This document shows, piece after piece, positions 40,589 through 49,413 of a DNA stretch of 64,000 nt. The stretch covers positions 124,001-188,000 of the forward strand of contig JACKKD010000002.1 in NCBI GenBank assembly GCA_020637675.1, given 5' to 3'. Every line of letters starts with the position of its first letter. Positions within the stretch are counted from its first letter, which is position 1. The notes beneath the pieces are model-generated. The model saw nothing but the letters and a program-made list of their open reading frames with translations, was not told the origin of the DNA and made no database searches. The DNA is from Paracoccaceae bacterium. Its GTDB lineage: Bacteria; Pseudomonadota; Alphaproteobacteria; Rhodobacterales; Rhodobacteraceae. Position numbers and translations under genes: made by a program.

Positions 40589-43090
40589 TCAACCGTCCTG
40601 ACGGATGCGCACGTTGGCCGGATCGAAGGGGCTGTCCTCCACGACTTCGGCATCCCATTCCTTCAGGAGCATCCGCACCTTCAGCTTCGTGCCGACGGCG
40701 GCAAGATCGGGGCGGACATAGCCCATGCCGATCTGCTTGCCGAACGCCACCGACCAGCCGCCCGAGGTCAGGCGCCCGATCTTCTCGCCGTTCAGGAGAA
40801 GCGCCTCCTTGCCCCAGGGATCGGTGTCCGACGGCCCGTCGATCAGAAGCGTCACGCACATCGCGCGGATGCCGGTCGCCACCATCGCGCCCTTGCCACG
40901 GAAGTCCTTCGACATGTCGACGAAGCGCGGCAGCCCAGCTTCCAGCGGGGTCGCGTCGCGGCCAAGCTCGGTCCCGAAGGCGCGATAGCTCTTCTCCTGC
41001 CTGAGCCAGTTCTGCGCCCGCGCGCCGACCAGCTTCATGCCGTGTTTCGCGCCCGCCTCGACCAGCTGATCCCAGAGGTAGCGCCCCATCTCGACCGGAT
41101 GATGCAGTTCCCAGCCAAGCTCGCCGGTATAGGCCACGCGGATCGCGTTGACCGGGCACATGCCAAGCTCGATCCTGCGGGCCGACAGCCAGGGGAAGCG
41201 CTTGTTCGAGAGCACCGTTGCCGGATCGGCGTCCTTCACGATCTCCTTCAGGATGTCGCGCGATTTCGGCCCGGCGATGGCGAAAACGCCCCACTGGGTG
41301 GTGACGTCGTGGATGTCGATATGGCCGCCGCCATTCGCCATGAAGTCCTCGGCGGATTTCTTCAGGTAATCGGCATCATAAGCGGTCCAGGCCCCGGCGG
41401 AGACGAGATAGTAGTCGTTCTCGCCGTTGCGGACGATCGTGTATTCGGTCCGTGTGGTCCCGGCATCCGTCAGCGCATAGGTCAGGTTGATCCGCCCGAC
41501 CTTCGGCAGCGCGTTGCAGGTGAACCAGTCGAGGAAAGCCGTCGCGCCCGGTCCGCGCACGATGTGCTTGGTGAAGGCCGAGGCGTCGATCAGGCCGGCG
41601 GTCTCACGGATCGCCCTGGCCTCATCGACGGCATATTGCCACCACGCGCCGCGCCGGAATGAGCGTGAGTCGTGGTCGAACGACGCAGGCGCATCCTTCG
41701 GGCCGTAGTAGTTCGGGCGCTCCCAGCCGTTCACCTGGCCCATCTGGGCGCCCGCCGCCTTCTGGCGGTCATAGGCGGGCGCGGTCCGCAGCGGGCGGGC
41801 CGCTTCGCGCTCTTCATCCGGGTGGTGCAGGATGAAGACGTGCTCGTAGCACTCCTCGTTCTTGCGCGCCGCGTATTCGGTCGTCATCCAGCCGCCATAG
41901 CGCTTGGGGTCGAGGCTCGCCATGTCGATCTCGGCCTCGCCCTCGACCATCATCTGGGCGAGGTAATAGCCGGTGCCGCCGGCGGCGGTGATGCCGAAGC
42001 TGAAACCCTCGGCCAGCCACATGTTGCGCAGGCCGGGCGCGGGGCCGACGAGGGGGTTGCCGTCGGGTGTATAGCAGATCGGGCCGTTGAAATCGTCCTT
42101 GAGGCCCACGGTCTCGGACGAGGGCAGGCGGTGGATCATCGACATGTATTCTTCCTCGATCCGCTCGAGGTCGAGCGGGAAGAGGTCGGCGCGGAAGCTT
42201 TCCGGCACGTCGTAGAGGAAGCGGGCGGGGGCGCCCCGCTCATAGGGGCCGAGAATCCAGCCGCCGCGCTCCTCGCGGACATACCACTTGGCGTCGGCGT
42301 CGCGCAGCACCGGATGCTCGGGGTTTCCTGCGGCACGCCAGGCCTGAAGCGCGGGGTCGGGCTCGGTAACGATATACTGGTGCTCGACCGGGATCGCGGG
42401 GATCCGGATGCCCAGAAGCCGGGCGGTGCGCTGGGCATGGTTGCCGGTCGCGGTCACCACATGCTCGGCGGTGATGACGACCTTTTCGTCGGAAGGGACC
42501 AGGTTGCCGCCCTTCTCCACCATCTTCGAACAGGTGACCCGCCATTCCGAACCGGTCCATTCATACCCGTCGACCTGCCACTTCCGCTCGATCGTCACGC
42601 CATGCTGGCGCGCGCCCTTGGCCATCGCCTGGGTCACGTCGGCGGGGTTGATGTAGCCGTCCTGCGGATGGAAGAGCGCGCCCTTGAGGTCCTCGGTGCG
42701 CAGGAGCGGCCAGCGCTCCTTCATTTCCTTCGGCGTCAGGAACTCGTGATGGACGCCAGCAGTCTCGGCAACCGACGAATAAAGCATGTACTCGTCCATC
42801 CGCGCGTCGGTCTGCGCCATGCGCAGGTTGCCGACCACCGCGAAGCCCGCGTTCAGCCCTGTCTCGGCCTCGAGCGACTTGTAGAAATCGACCGAGTACT
42901 TGTGGATGTGGGTCGTCGCGTAGGACATGTTGAAGAGGGGCAGCAAGCCCGCCGCGTGCCAGGTCGAGCCCGAGGTCAACTCGTCCCGCTCCAGGAGCAT
43001 CGTGTCCCAGCCGGCCTTGGCCAGATGATAGGCGATCCCGGTTCCGACGGCACCGCCGCCGACGACCAGGGCTTTGACATGGGTCTTCAT
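40589..43090 (-). CDS. FAD-dependent dehydrogenase with GcvT domains (dimethylglycine/sarcosine dehydrogenase family)
   Basis: The protein has 833 residues. N-terminal FAD motif ALVVGGGAVGTGIAYHLAKAGW is followed by GSTWHAAGLL, where the His is the usual covalent FAD site in dimethylglycine and sarcosine dehydrogenases. The DAO domain continues, then a FAO-type linker and C-terminal GcvT aminomethyltransferase domains (about 440-830). Such enzymes demethylate N-methylglycines and pass C1 units to tetrahydrofolate. The substrate is unproven. ATG 43088-43090 with GGGGAG upstream is used; ATG 43117 would add nine residues. Confidence 0.88.
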   Translation of the reverse strand: MKTHVKALVVGGGAVGTGIAYHLAKAGWDTMLLERDELTSGSTWHAAGLLPLFNMSYATTHIHKYSVDFYKSLEAETGLNAGFAVVGNLRMAQTDARMDEYMLYSSVAETAGVHHEFLTPKEMKERWPLLRTEDLKGALFHPQDGYINPADVTQAMAKGARQHGVTIERKWQVDGYEWTGSEWRVTCSKMVEKGGNLVPSDEKVVITAEHVVTATGNHAQRTARLLGIRIPAIPVEHQYIVTEPDPALQAWRAAGNPEHPVLRDADAKWYVREERGGWILGPYERGAPARFLYDVPESFRADLFPLDLERIEEEYMSMIHRLPSSETVGLKDDFNGPICYTPDGNPLVGPAPGLRNMWLAEGFSFGITAAGGTGYYLAQMMVEGEAEIDMASLDPKRYGGWMTTEYAARKNEECYEHVFILHHPDEEREAARPLRTAPAYDRQKAAGAQMGQVNGWERPNYYGPKDAPASFDHDSRSFRRGAWWQYAVDEARAIRETAGLIDASAFTKHIVRGPGATAFLDWFTCNALPKVGRINLTYALTDAGTTRTEYTIVRNGENDYYLVSAGAWTAYDADYLKKSAEDFMANGGGHIDIHDVTTQWGVFAIAGPKSRDILKEIVKDADPATVLSNKRFPWLSARRIELGMCPVNAIRVAYTGELGWELHHPVEMGRYLWDQLVEAGAKHGMKLVGARAQNWLRQEKSYRAFGTELGRDATPLEAGLPRFVDMSKDFRGKGAMVATGIRAMCVTLLIDGPSDTDPWGKEALLLNGEKIGRLTSGGWSVAFGKQIGMGYVRPDLAAVGTKLKVRMLLKEWDAEVVEDSPFDPANVRIRQDG

Positions 43091-43252
43091 CGGCCGACTC
43101 CCCGTATTCCGATCCATGTCCTATCTGCCAGAGCGGCCGGAATCCGGAAAGGTCAGCCCGACCTGTTCCGGTGGAAAAACGACATGCGCAGGTCTCGACC
43201 CGCGCCGCGGACAGGGCTACACCTGAGGCCGGAAACCACGGCGGAGGGGCGC

Positions 43253-44227
43253 ATGGCACGCACGGTCATCATCGAGGCACACGGCGGACCCGAGGTCCTG
43301 AAACTCGTGGACCGCCCGGTGGGCGAGCCGGGACCGGGCCAGATCCGCATTCGGCAGATGGCGGCCGGGATCAACTTCATCGACGTCTATCAGCGTAGCG
43401 GGCTTTACAAGATGACTCTTCCCGCGGCCCTCGGGATGGAGGCGGCGGGCGTCGTCGAGGCGGTGGGCGGGGGGGTGGCGCACCTGAAGCCGGGCGATCG
43501 TGCCGCCTATGCCAGCCAGCCGCCCGGCGCCTATGCCGAGGCGCGGGTGATGCCCGCCGCCCAGGTCTGCCGGCTCCCGGACGGCATCGCGTTCGACACC
43601 GCCGCAGCGATGATGCTGAAGGGCCTGACGGTCGATTACCTCTTCAACCGGACGACGCCACTCTCGCGCGGCGACTGGGTGCTCTTTCATGCCGCCGCCG
43701 GCGGCGTCGGGCTCATCGCCTGCCAGTGGGCGCGGTCCGAGGGGATCAACCTCATCGCCACGGCCGGATCGGACGAGAAGTGCCGGATGGCGCTCGACCA
43801 CGGCGCGGTGGCGGCAATCAACTACCGGTCCGGCGATTTCGTGAAGCAGGCGCGCGAGATCACCGGCGGCAGGGGCGTGGACGTTGTCATGGATTCGGTC
43901 GGCCGCGACACCTTCGACGGCTCGCTCGACTGCCTGCGGCCGCTCGGTATGATGATCAGTTTCGGAAATGCCTCGGGGCCCGTCCCGCCGGTCGACATCC
44001 TCACGCTCGCCGCGAAGGGCTCGCTGAAGATCACCCGGCCCACGGTCTTCACGCATATCACCGATCACGCCACCTGCCAGGAGATGGCGGGCCGGCTCTT
44101 CGGCAAGGTCCTGTCGGGCGCCGTGAAGGTCGAGATCGGCCGGCGCTACCCGCTTGCCGAGGTGGCCGAGGCGCATCGCGCGCTGGAGGCCCGCGCGACC
44201 ACGGGTTCTACCGTGCTGACGCTCTGA
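43253..44227 (+). CDS. qor: NADPH:quinone oxidoreductase, zeta-crystallin type
   Basis: A zinc-free medium-chain dehydrogenase of 324 residues. It starts TVIIEAHGGPEVLKLVDRPVGEPGPGQ; GINFIDVYQRSGLY and LGMEAAGVVEAVG follow. The NADPH motif is HAAAGGVGLIACQWAR. There are no structural-zinc Cys. It reduces quinones by one or two electrons. ATG 43253 has GGAGG 5 nt upstream. It is divergent from the FAD/GcvT gene and convergent, 4 nt apart, with the next gene. Confidence 0.9.
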   Translation: MARTVIIEAHGGPEVLKLVDRPVGEPGPGQIRIRQMAAGINFIDVYQRSGLYKMTLPAALGMEAAGVVEAVGGGVAHLKPGDRAAYASQPPGAYAEARVMPAAQVCRLPDGIAFDTAAAMMLKGLTVDYLFNRTTPLSRGDWVLFHAAAGGVGLIACQWARSEGINLIATAGSDEKCRMALDHGAVAAINYRSGDFVKQAREITGGRGVDVVMDSVGRDTFDGSLDCLRPLGMMISFGNASGPVPPVDILTLAAKGSLKITRPTVFTHITDHATCQEMAGRLFGKVLSGAVKVEIGRRYPLAEVAEAHRALEARATTGSTVLTL

Positions 44228-44231
44228 GCGG

Positions 44232-44780
44232 TCAGCCGCCGCCGATGCTGCAGCGCTTGATGCTGCCTGCGACGGTGCAGTTTGCGCCGAGGCCGTTGAC
44301 CCGGACCTCCGGCTTCGGACGGCTGGCGTCAGGGGCCGCGCCATCGGACTTGCCGCCCAGGAGACCGCCGATCAGGCCGAGAATGCCGCCCGCGCCGCGC
44401 GCGGTGGCAGATTGAGCCGAGGCTGCGGCCGCCGCGGGGATCGTGTCGGCAGGCTGCTGCATCAGCCGCGCGCGCATCACGGCGGCGGCGCCCTCGGTCA
44501 GCTTTCCCTGCTGCACGCCGAGGTCGAGCGCCCGAAGCGCGATCAGCCGCTCGGCTTCGCCGGGAACGGTCGCGGGCGGAGGCTCGGTCGCACTGACCGC
44601 TGCGCGAGGCGCAGCCGGGGCAGCGGCGCCGGTAATCCGGCCCGACACCGTCCCGAAGTAGGCGGCCGCCGCGAAGGCGCCCGGCGCGGAACCGGCGCGC
44701 CGCGCCTGGTTGACGTAATCGACCGCCCCAACGGCGACCGCGGATATGACGACGAAGCCGCCCAGGAAAACTTTCGACAT
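44232..44780 (-). CDS. Hypothetical protein with N-terminal membrane anchor
   Basis: I do not recognise a family. The protein has 182 residues: one membrane segment near 3-22, an Ala/Pro-rich stalk, and a helical middle (AERLIALRALDLGVQQGKLTEGAAAVMRARL). A Gly-rich hydrophobic stretch (GGILGLIGGLLGG) and a tail with two Cys (GANCTVAGSIKRCSIGGG) follow. The tail looks like a small extracytoplasmic disulfide loop. ATG 44778-44780 with GGGGG upstream is used. Codon use fits the genome. Confidence 0.65.
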   Translation of the reverse strand: MSKVFLGGFVVISAVAVGAVDYVNQARRAGSAPGAFAAAAYFGTVSGRITGAAAPAAPRAAVSATEPPPATVPGEAERLIALRALDLGVQQGKLTEGAAAVMRARLMQQPADTIPAAAAASAQSATARGAGGILGLIGGLLGGKSDGAAPDASRPKPEVRVNGLGANCTVAGSIKRCSIGGG

Positions 44781-44862
44781 GGCATCCCCCGCCGTCCTGC
44801 ACGCCCGCAGAATGCGCGGGAAAAGCGGCAGGAGCATGACCCGGTGCGGGTGTTTTCGCGGT

Positions 44863-45309
44863 TCAGAGCCGCGACAGCATCAGGCCGGCCGCGACGAGCG
44901 CGACGGCCGCGATGCGTCGGGCGGAGACGGGTTGCGCGGGCAGGCCGAAGGCGCCGAGATGGTCTAGGACGAGCCCCGCGATCATTTGGCCGAGGATGAT
45001 CGCCGCGAGCGCCGTCAGCGCACCGGTAGTGCCGATCCCGCGGATCATGGCCCAGACATAGAAGGCGCCGAGAAGCCCGCCCGAGACCTGCCAGAGCGGC
45101 AGCCCGGCGAGCCGCGCGGCCGGCGCGGTGCCCGCGCTGGCCAGCGCCACGGCAAGGAGGACGGCGAAGCCCACGCCGAAGGACACGGCGGCGGCCGAAA
45201 GCGGACTGGCCAGGGACCGGCCAAGCGCGCCGTTGATCGGCGCCTGAACGGCCACGGCCGCCCCGCCCGCGCAAAGAAGCAGCAGCGCCCCGATCTGCCC
45301 GGCGGTCAT
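44863..45309 (-). CDS. DMT-type small transporter (YdcZ/DUF606)
   Basis: The protein has 148 residues and five membrane helices. It matches the YdcZ (DUF606) family: VAVQAPINGALGRSLASPLSAAAVSFGVG near the start and LGQMIAGLVLDHLGAFGL near the end. These are half-size drug/metabolite transporter relatives, probably acting as dimers; the substrate is unknown. The ATG is 4 nt downstream of the 2-hydroxyacid dehydrogenase stop on the same strand, so the two are probably co-transcribed. Confidence 0.82.
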   Translation of the reverse strand: MTAGQIGALLLLCAGGAAVAVQAPINGALGRSLASPLSAAAVSFGVGFAVLLAVALASAGTAPAARLAGLPLWQVSGGLLGAFYVWAMIRGIGTTGALTALAAIILGQMIAGLVLDHLGAFGLPAQPVSARRIAAVALVAAGLMLSRL

Positions 45310-45313
45310 GGGA

Positions 45314-46300
45314 TCAGAGCATCCCGGGCACGACGAGGTCGGGCGGCCGGTGCCCGTCGGCGAAGGTCTTGATGTTGATGATCACCTTCTCACCCATCTC
45401 GATCCGTCCCTCGATCGTGGCAGAGCCCATGTGCGGCAGCAGGACGACATTCGGCAGCGCGCGCAGGTCCGGGTTCACCTCGGCGCCGTGCTCGTAGACG
45501 TCGAGCCCCGCCCCCGCGATCTCGCCCGCGCGCAGCATCCGCGCCATCGCGTTTTCGTCGATCACCTCGCCGCGCGAGGTGTTGACGATCACCGACGTGG
45601 GTTTCATCAGCTTCAGCCGGCGCGCGTTCATCAGGTGGAAGGTGGAAGGCGTGTGCGGGCAGTTGACAGAGATCACGTCCATCCGCGCGACCATCTGGTC
45701 GAGGCTTTCCCAGTAGGTCGCGCCGACCTCGGCCTCCTGCTCGGGGCGCAGGCGCTTGCGGTTGTGATAGTGGATCTGCATCCCGAAAGCCTGTGCGCGG
45801 CGCGCGACTGCGGTGCCGATGCGCCCCATCCCGAGGATGCCGAGCCGCCGTCCGCCAACTCGCCCGCCGAGGTTGGCCATGGGCGACCACCCCTGCCATA
45901 CCCCGGCCTGCATCAGGGCGAGACCCTCGGGGATCCGCCGTGTAACCCCCAGGATCAGTGCCATCACCATGTCGGCGGTGTCCTCGGTCACCACGCCGGG
46001 GGTATTCGACACGAGGATCCCGCGCTGGCGCGCGCTTGCGACGTCGATGTGATCGACGCCCGCGCCGTAGTTGGCGATGAGCTTCAGCCGCCCGCCGGCC
46101 TGCGCCAGCATGTTGGCGTCGATCTGATCGGTCAGGCAGGGGACGATCACGTCGGCGCGCTTTATCGCGGCGACGAGGTCCTCGCGGGTCATCCGGAGAT
46201 CGGGGTCGCGGAGTTCGACTTCGAACAACTCGCGCATTCGCGTCTCCACGACCTCGGGCAGGCGTCGCGTCACGACAACACTCAGACGCTCAGATCCCAT
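45314..46300 (-). CDS. D-2-hydroxyacid dehydrogenase (glyoxylate/hydroxypyruvate reductase type)
   Basis: The protein has 328 residues. The NAD(P) motif GILGMGRIGTAVARRAQAFGM lies near 153-173. Catalytic residues appear as Arg in NTSRGEVID, Glu in DVYEHGAEVN, and His in LLPHMGSAT. Active-site loop ANYGAGVDHIDV is conserved. It reduces glyoxylate or hydroxypyruvate, or oxidises D-glycerate; formate dehydrogenase-like sequence features are absent. ATG 46298-46300 with GAGGAG 9 nt upstream is used. It is divergent from the SH3 gene. Confidence 0.9.
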   Translation of the reverse strand: MGSERLSVVVTRRLPEVVETRMRELFEVELRDPDLRMTREDLVAAIKRADVIVPCLTDQIDANMLAQAGGRLKLIANYGAGVDHIDVASARQRGILVSNTPGVVTEDTADMVMALILGVTRRIPEGLALMQAGVWQGWSPMANLGGRVGGRRLGILGMGRIGTAVARRAQAFGMQIHYHNRKRLRPEQEAEVGATYWESLDQMVARMDVISVNCPHTPSTFHLMNARRLKLMKPTSVIVNTSRGEVIDENAMARMLRAGEIAGAGLDVYEHGAEVNPDLRALPNVVLLPHMGSATIEGRIEMGEKVIINIKTFADGHRPPDLVVPGML

Positions 46301-46419
46301 CGGGCCGATCTCCTCTCTTCCAACGGCGTGTCCCACTTGGCAAACTACGGGTCGAAGCGGGGCGGCGACAAGTCCCGAAAGGCGCGAACCGCGCAGTCGG
46401 AAGAAAATACAGGCAAACC

Positions 46420-46980
46420 ATGAAACCACCTGGGTTCGGACGTCGGCTCTGCCGCCATCTCCTCCTCGCGGCCGCCGGCGCAGTCGTGGCCGCGGGTGCG
46501 CTGCGGGCGGCCGACACTCCGTCCGCGGCCGCAGCAACTGCCACCGCCGTGACCCGCGGACCGGTCACGAACATGCCCCTGCCGCGCTTCGTCTCGCTCA
46601 AGGCCGCGGAGGGCAACGTGCGCCGCGGCCCGAGCCTCGAACACCGGATCGACTGGGTGTTCCACCACCGCGACATGCCCCTGCGCGTCACGGCGGAGTT
46701 CGGCCACTGGCGGCGGGTGGAGGACAACGAGGGGCAGGGCGGGTGGATCTACTACACGCTCCTCTCCGGGGTCCGCACCGTTCTGATCGAGGCCGACGGC
46801 ACGGCACTGCGGTCCCGACCCGACCCGGCCGCGCCCGTGGTGGCCGAGGCCCAGGCCGGCGTGATCGCCCGGCTCGGCGAATGCCAGCCCGACTGGTGCC
46901 GCGTCGTCGCCGGGGGGGAGAAGGGCTGGGTCGCCAAGGCCGCGCTCTGGGGCGTCGCGCCGGACGAGCTCCGCGACTAG
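46420..46980 (+). CDS. Exported SH3-domain protein
   Basis: The protein has 186 residues. A hydrophobic signal sequence (about 13-31) is followed by two bacterial SH3-like repeats. The first is near 57-112 (FVSLKAAEGNVRRGPSLEHRIDWVFH...GGWIYYTLL) and the second near 115-175 (ALRSRPDPAAPVVAEAQAGVIARLGEC...GWVAKAALWG). Such domains usually bind peptidoglycan or proteins in the periplasm. Two Cys in the second repeat could form a disulfide. It is divergent from the 2-hydroxyacid dehydrogenase gene. Confidence 0.85.
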   Translation: MKPPGFGRRLCRHLLLAAAGAVVAAGALRAADTPSAAAATATAVTRGPVTNMPLPRFVSLKAAEGNVRRGPSLEHRIDWVFHHRDMPLRVTAEFGHWRRVEDNEGQGGWIYYTLLSGVRTVLIEADGTALRSRPDPAAPVVAEAQAGVIARLGECQPDWCRVVAGGEKGWVAKAALWGVAPDELRD

Positions 46981-47040
46981 GCGCGGCGCCGCGCACGGTT
47001 GCGCCGGCGAACGGCCCTGCTAGAACCGGCATTCAGGATC

Positions 47041-47922
47041 ATGGCGCAGCACCAGACCTCGCTCAATCTGTCGGCCGGCATCGCCTCCGTGGCGGTGGCG
47101 CTGACGCTCGTCGGGCTGAAGCTCTGGGCGCTCGGCACCACGGCCTCGCTCTCGGTCGCGGCCTCGCTCGCCGACAGTGCGCTCGACCTCATGATGTCGG
47201 CTGGTGGCCTCGCCGCCATTCTCTACGCCGCCCGGCCAGCCGACGAGGACCACGCTTTCGGCCACACATCGGTCGAGGACCTCGCCGCGCTGGCGCAATC
47301 GGTCTTCATCCTGGTCTCCGGGGCGGTGATCGGCTGGACCGCGCTGGCGCGGCTTCTCAGCGACGCGCCAGCTCAACTCGCCGGCGAGGGCGGCGGGATC
47401 GTCGCGATGGCCGTCTCGATTGTGCTCACCCTCGCGCTCGTGCTCTGGCAGCGGCGCGTGGCGCGGGTGACGGGCAGCAAGGTCGTCGCCGCCGACTCGC
47501 TCCACTACCTCTCCGATCTTCTGCCCTCGATCGGCGCCATCGCCGCGCTCTGGGTCTCGCGGCGGTTCGGAATCGGCCAGGTGGACAGCGTGGTGGCGCT
47601 CGCCGCGGCGTTGATGCTCATCCTCGGCGCGCTCCGGATCGGCAAGGATGCCTGGGACGCGCTGATGGACCGCCGCGCCGATCCTGCCGTGATCGAGGGG
47701 ATCGGCGCGATCGCGCGGACCTTCCCCGGCGTGCACGGCTTCCACGACCTGAAGACCCGGACCGCCGGAAGCCGGATCTTCGTGCATATCCATATCGAAC
47801 TCGACGGCGACCAGACCCTGCGCGAGGCACATGCCATCGGCGCCGGCCTGCGGCGGAAGATCCTTGCCGCCTATCCGCAGTGCGACGTGATCGTGCACAA
47901 GGACGTGGCGGGCCCGGACTGA
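47041..47922 (+). CDS. Cation diffusion facilitator family transporter
   Basis: The protein has 293 residues. Six membrane helices carry the transport site: DxxxD in the second helix (ADSALDLMMS) and HxxxD in the fifth (SLHYLSDLLPS). This is the FieF-like DDHD pattern for Zn2+/Fe2+ efflux. A cytoplasmic C-domain follows with HGFHDLKTRTAG and FVHIHIELDGDQTL. ATG 47041 is used; the upstream AGG is weak. It is convergent with the SQR-like gene. Confidence 0.9.
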   Translation: MAQHQTSLNLSAGIASVAVALTLVGLKLWALGTTASLSVAASLADSALDLMMSAGGLAAILYAARPADEDHAFGHTSVEDLAALAQSVFILVSGAVIGWTALARLLSDAPAQLAGEGGGIVAMAVSIVLTLALVLWQRRVARVTGSKVVAADSLHYLSDLLPSIGAIAALWVSRRFGIGQVDSVVALAAALMLILGALRIGKDAWDALMDRRADPAVIEGIGAIARTFPGVHGFHDLKTRTAGSRIFVHIHIELDGDQTLREAHAIGAGLRRKILAAYPQCDVIVHKDVAGPD

Positions 47923-47946
47923 TCGGCCCCGCGCCCGACCGGTCGC

Positions 47947-49233
47947 TCAGCCCTTCTGCACCGATTTCAGCTTGTCGATGCCGACCATCTTCATCATCGC
48001 CTTTTCGTAATAGGGCTCGCTCGTGCCCTTCTTGACCTTGCGGATGAAGTACTTCTCGAACGCGACCTTGGCGAGGTGGACCCATTTCCCCGAGGAGGCC
48101 CAGTTGACGTTCCGCGGTGGTATCTGCGGCTGGGCCACGAAGGCCACGCCGCTGTCGCCGAAGTCCGCGAGGCAGACCGCGTTCCAGGTCCCGACGTTGT
48201 CGGGTTCCTGCCCGCGCAGGATCTGGCCGAGATTGTGCGCGGTCGCCGTCACCATGCTCTCGATCATGAAGCCGGTCTTCGGCACGCCGCAGGGCACCGG
48301 GGTCGGGCCCATCGGTGGGATCGCCACGCAGACCCCGATCCCGAAGATGTTGCGGTACTTCGGGTTCTGCTGGTGCTCGTCGACGATGACGAAGCCGCGC
48401 GGGTTCACCAGCCCCTCGATCCCCATGATCGGCTTGATGCCGCGGAATGCGGGCAGCATCATCGCGAAGCCGAAGGGCAGTTCCTTCTCGGCCTTCACGC
48501 TGCCGTCGTCGTTGACCTCCTCGACCACCATCTTCCCCTGCTCGACGCGTTTGACGCGCGTCGAGGTCAGCCACTTGACGTGCTTCTCGCGCATCTCCGA
48601 CTCAAGGAGGCCCTTGGTGTCGCCCACGCCGTCGAGGCCGAGGTGGCCGATATAGGGCTCAGAGGTGACGAAGGTCATCGGCACCTTGTCGCGGATCTTG
48701 CGGCGGCGCAGTTCGGTTTCCAGGATGAAGGTGAATTCGTAGGCCGGGCCGAAGCACGACGCCCCCTGAACCGCTCCGACGATGATCGGCCCCGGCTTCT
48801 TGCAGAAGTCCTCGAAGGCGTCCCATGCCTTCTCGGCATGGTCCACATGGCAGACCGACTGGGTGTGTCCGCCATGCGGCCCGAGGCCCTCGATCTCGTC
48901 GAATGCCAGTTCCGGTCCGGTGGCGATGATGAGGTAATCGTAGTCGATCGTCGTGCCATCGACGAGCGCGACGCGGTTTTCCTCCGGATTCAGTTTTTCG
49001 GCGGCAACGGTCGTGAAGGCGATCCCCTTGTTCCGCATGGTCTCGGCCAGATCGACGGTGATGTCGTCGCGCTTGCGCCAGCCCACGGCGACCCAGGGGT
49101 TGGAGGGCACGAAGTGGTACGCCGGGTCCTTGGTCACCACGGTGATGCGGTCTTCCTTGCGAATCTGATCGGCCAGTTCATAGGCCATGATCGACCCGCC
49201 GAGCCCGGCCCCGAGAATTACGATATGCGCCAT
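47947..49233 (-). CDS. Sulfide:quinone oxidoreductase-like flavoprotein
   Basis: The protein has 428 residues. FAD motif HIVILGAGLGGSIMAYELAD is followed by a second dinucleotide-type region LIIATGPELAFDEIEGLG. A Cys in GASCFGPAYEF and a second Cys in PVPCGVPKTGFMIESM match the redox Cys pair of SQR enzymes. A C-terminal amphipathic part would bind the membrane. SQR oxidises sulfide to polysulfide and reduces quinone. ATG 49231-49233 has GGGAGG 6 nt upstream. The AT-rich stretch upstream may hold its operator. Other NDH-2-like flavoproteins remain possible. Confidence 0.85.
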   Translation of the reverse strand: MAHIVILGAGLGGSIMAYELADQIRKEDRITVVTKDPAYHFVPSNPWVAVGWRKRDDITVDLAETMRNKGIAFTTVAAEKLNPEENRVALVDGTTIDYDYLIIATGPELAFDEIEGLGPHGGHTQSVCHVDHAEKAWDAFEDFCKKPGPIIVGAVQGASCFGPAYEFTFILETELRRRKIRDKVPMTFVTSEPYIGHLGLDGVGDTKGLLESEMREKHVKWLTSTRVKRVEQGKMVVEEVNDDGSVKAEKELPFGFAMMLPAFRGIKPIMGIEGLVNPRGFVIVDEHQQNPKYRNIFGIGVCVAIPPMGPTPVPCGVPKTGFMIESMVTATAHNLGQILRGQEPDNVGTWNAVCLADFGDSGVAFVAQPQIPPRNVNWASSGKWVHLAKVAFEKYFIRKVKKGTSEPYYEKAMMKMVGIDKLKSVQKG

Positions 49234-49292
49234 GCCAGTCCTCCCAGGGCAATGCCGCCGGCCCCCGCCGCAGAATCGCATTGCCGAGTCGC

Positions 49293-49334
49293 ATTCATAT
49301 ATAGTTTTCGGAATACGTTTATGATCTGTGTCAA
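49293..49334 (-). promoter_or_regulatory. AT-rich promoter/operator region of the SQR-like gene
   Basis: ATTC (49293-49296) and GGAAT (49310-49314) bracket an AT-rich stretch, making an imperfect dyad. TTGACA is present on the minus strand (49329-49334). Sulfide-sensing ArsR-type repressors (BigR/SqrR) bind AT-rich ATTC-containing dyads before sqr genes, so this is a candidate. No well-spaced -10 was found for TTGACA, so the promoter itself is not defined. Confidence 0.35.
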
Positions 49335-49361
49335 AGAGGCGCAGGCCGGGGGCCAAATGCA

Positions 49362-49395
49362 GACGGCCCCGCCCCGAGGTGGGGGCGGGGCCGTC
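49362..49395 (-). terminator. Strong hairpin ending the xdh-ABC operon
   Basis: A perfect 14-bp stem, GACGGCCCCGCCCC with GGGGCGGGGCCGTC, around loop GAGGTG, begins 18 nt after the BMP gene stop. The strand after it lacks a clean T-run. It is the longest perfect hairpin that I saw in the window and very likely marks the operon end. Confidence 0.7.
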
Positions 49396-49413
49396 CGGTC
49401 CGCCGAAGCGGGC

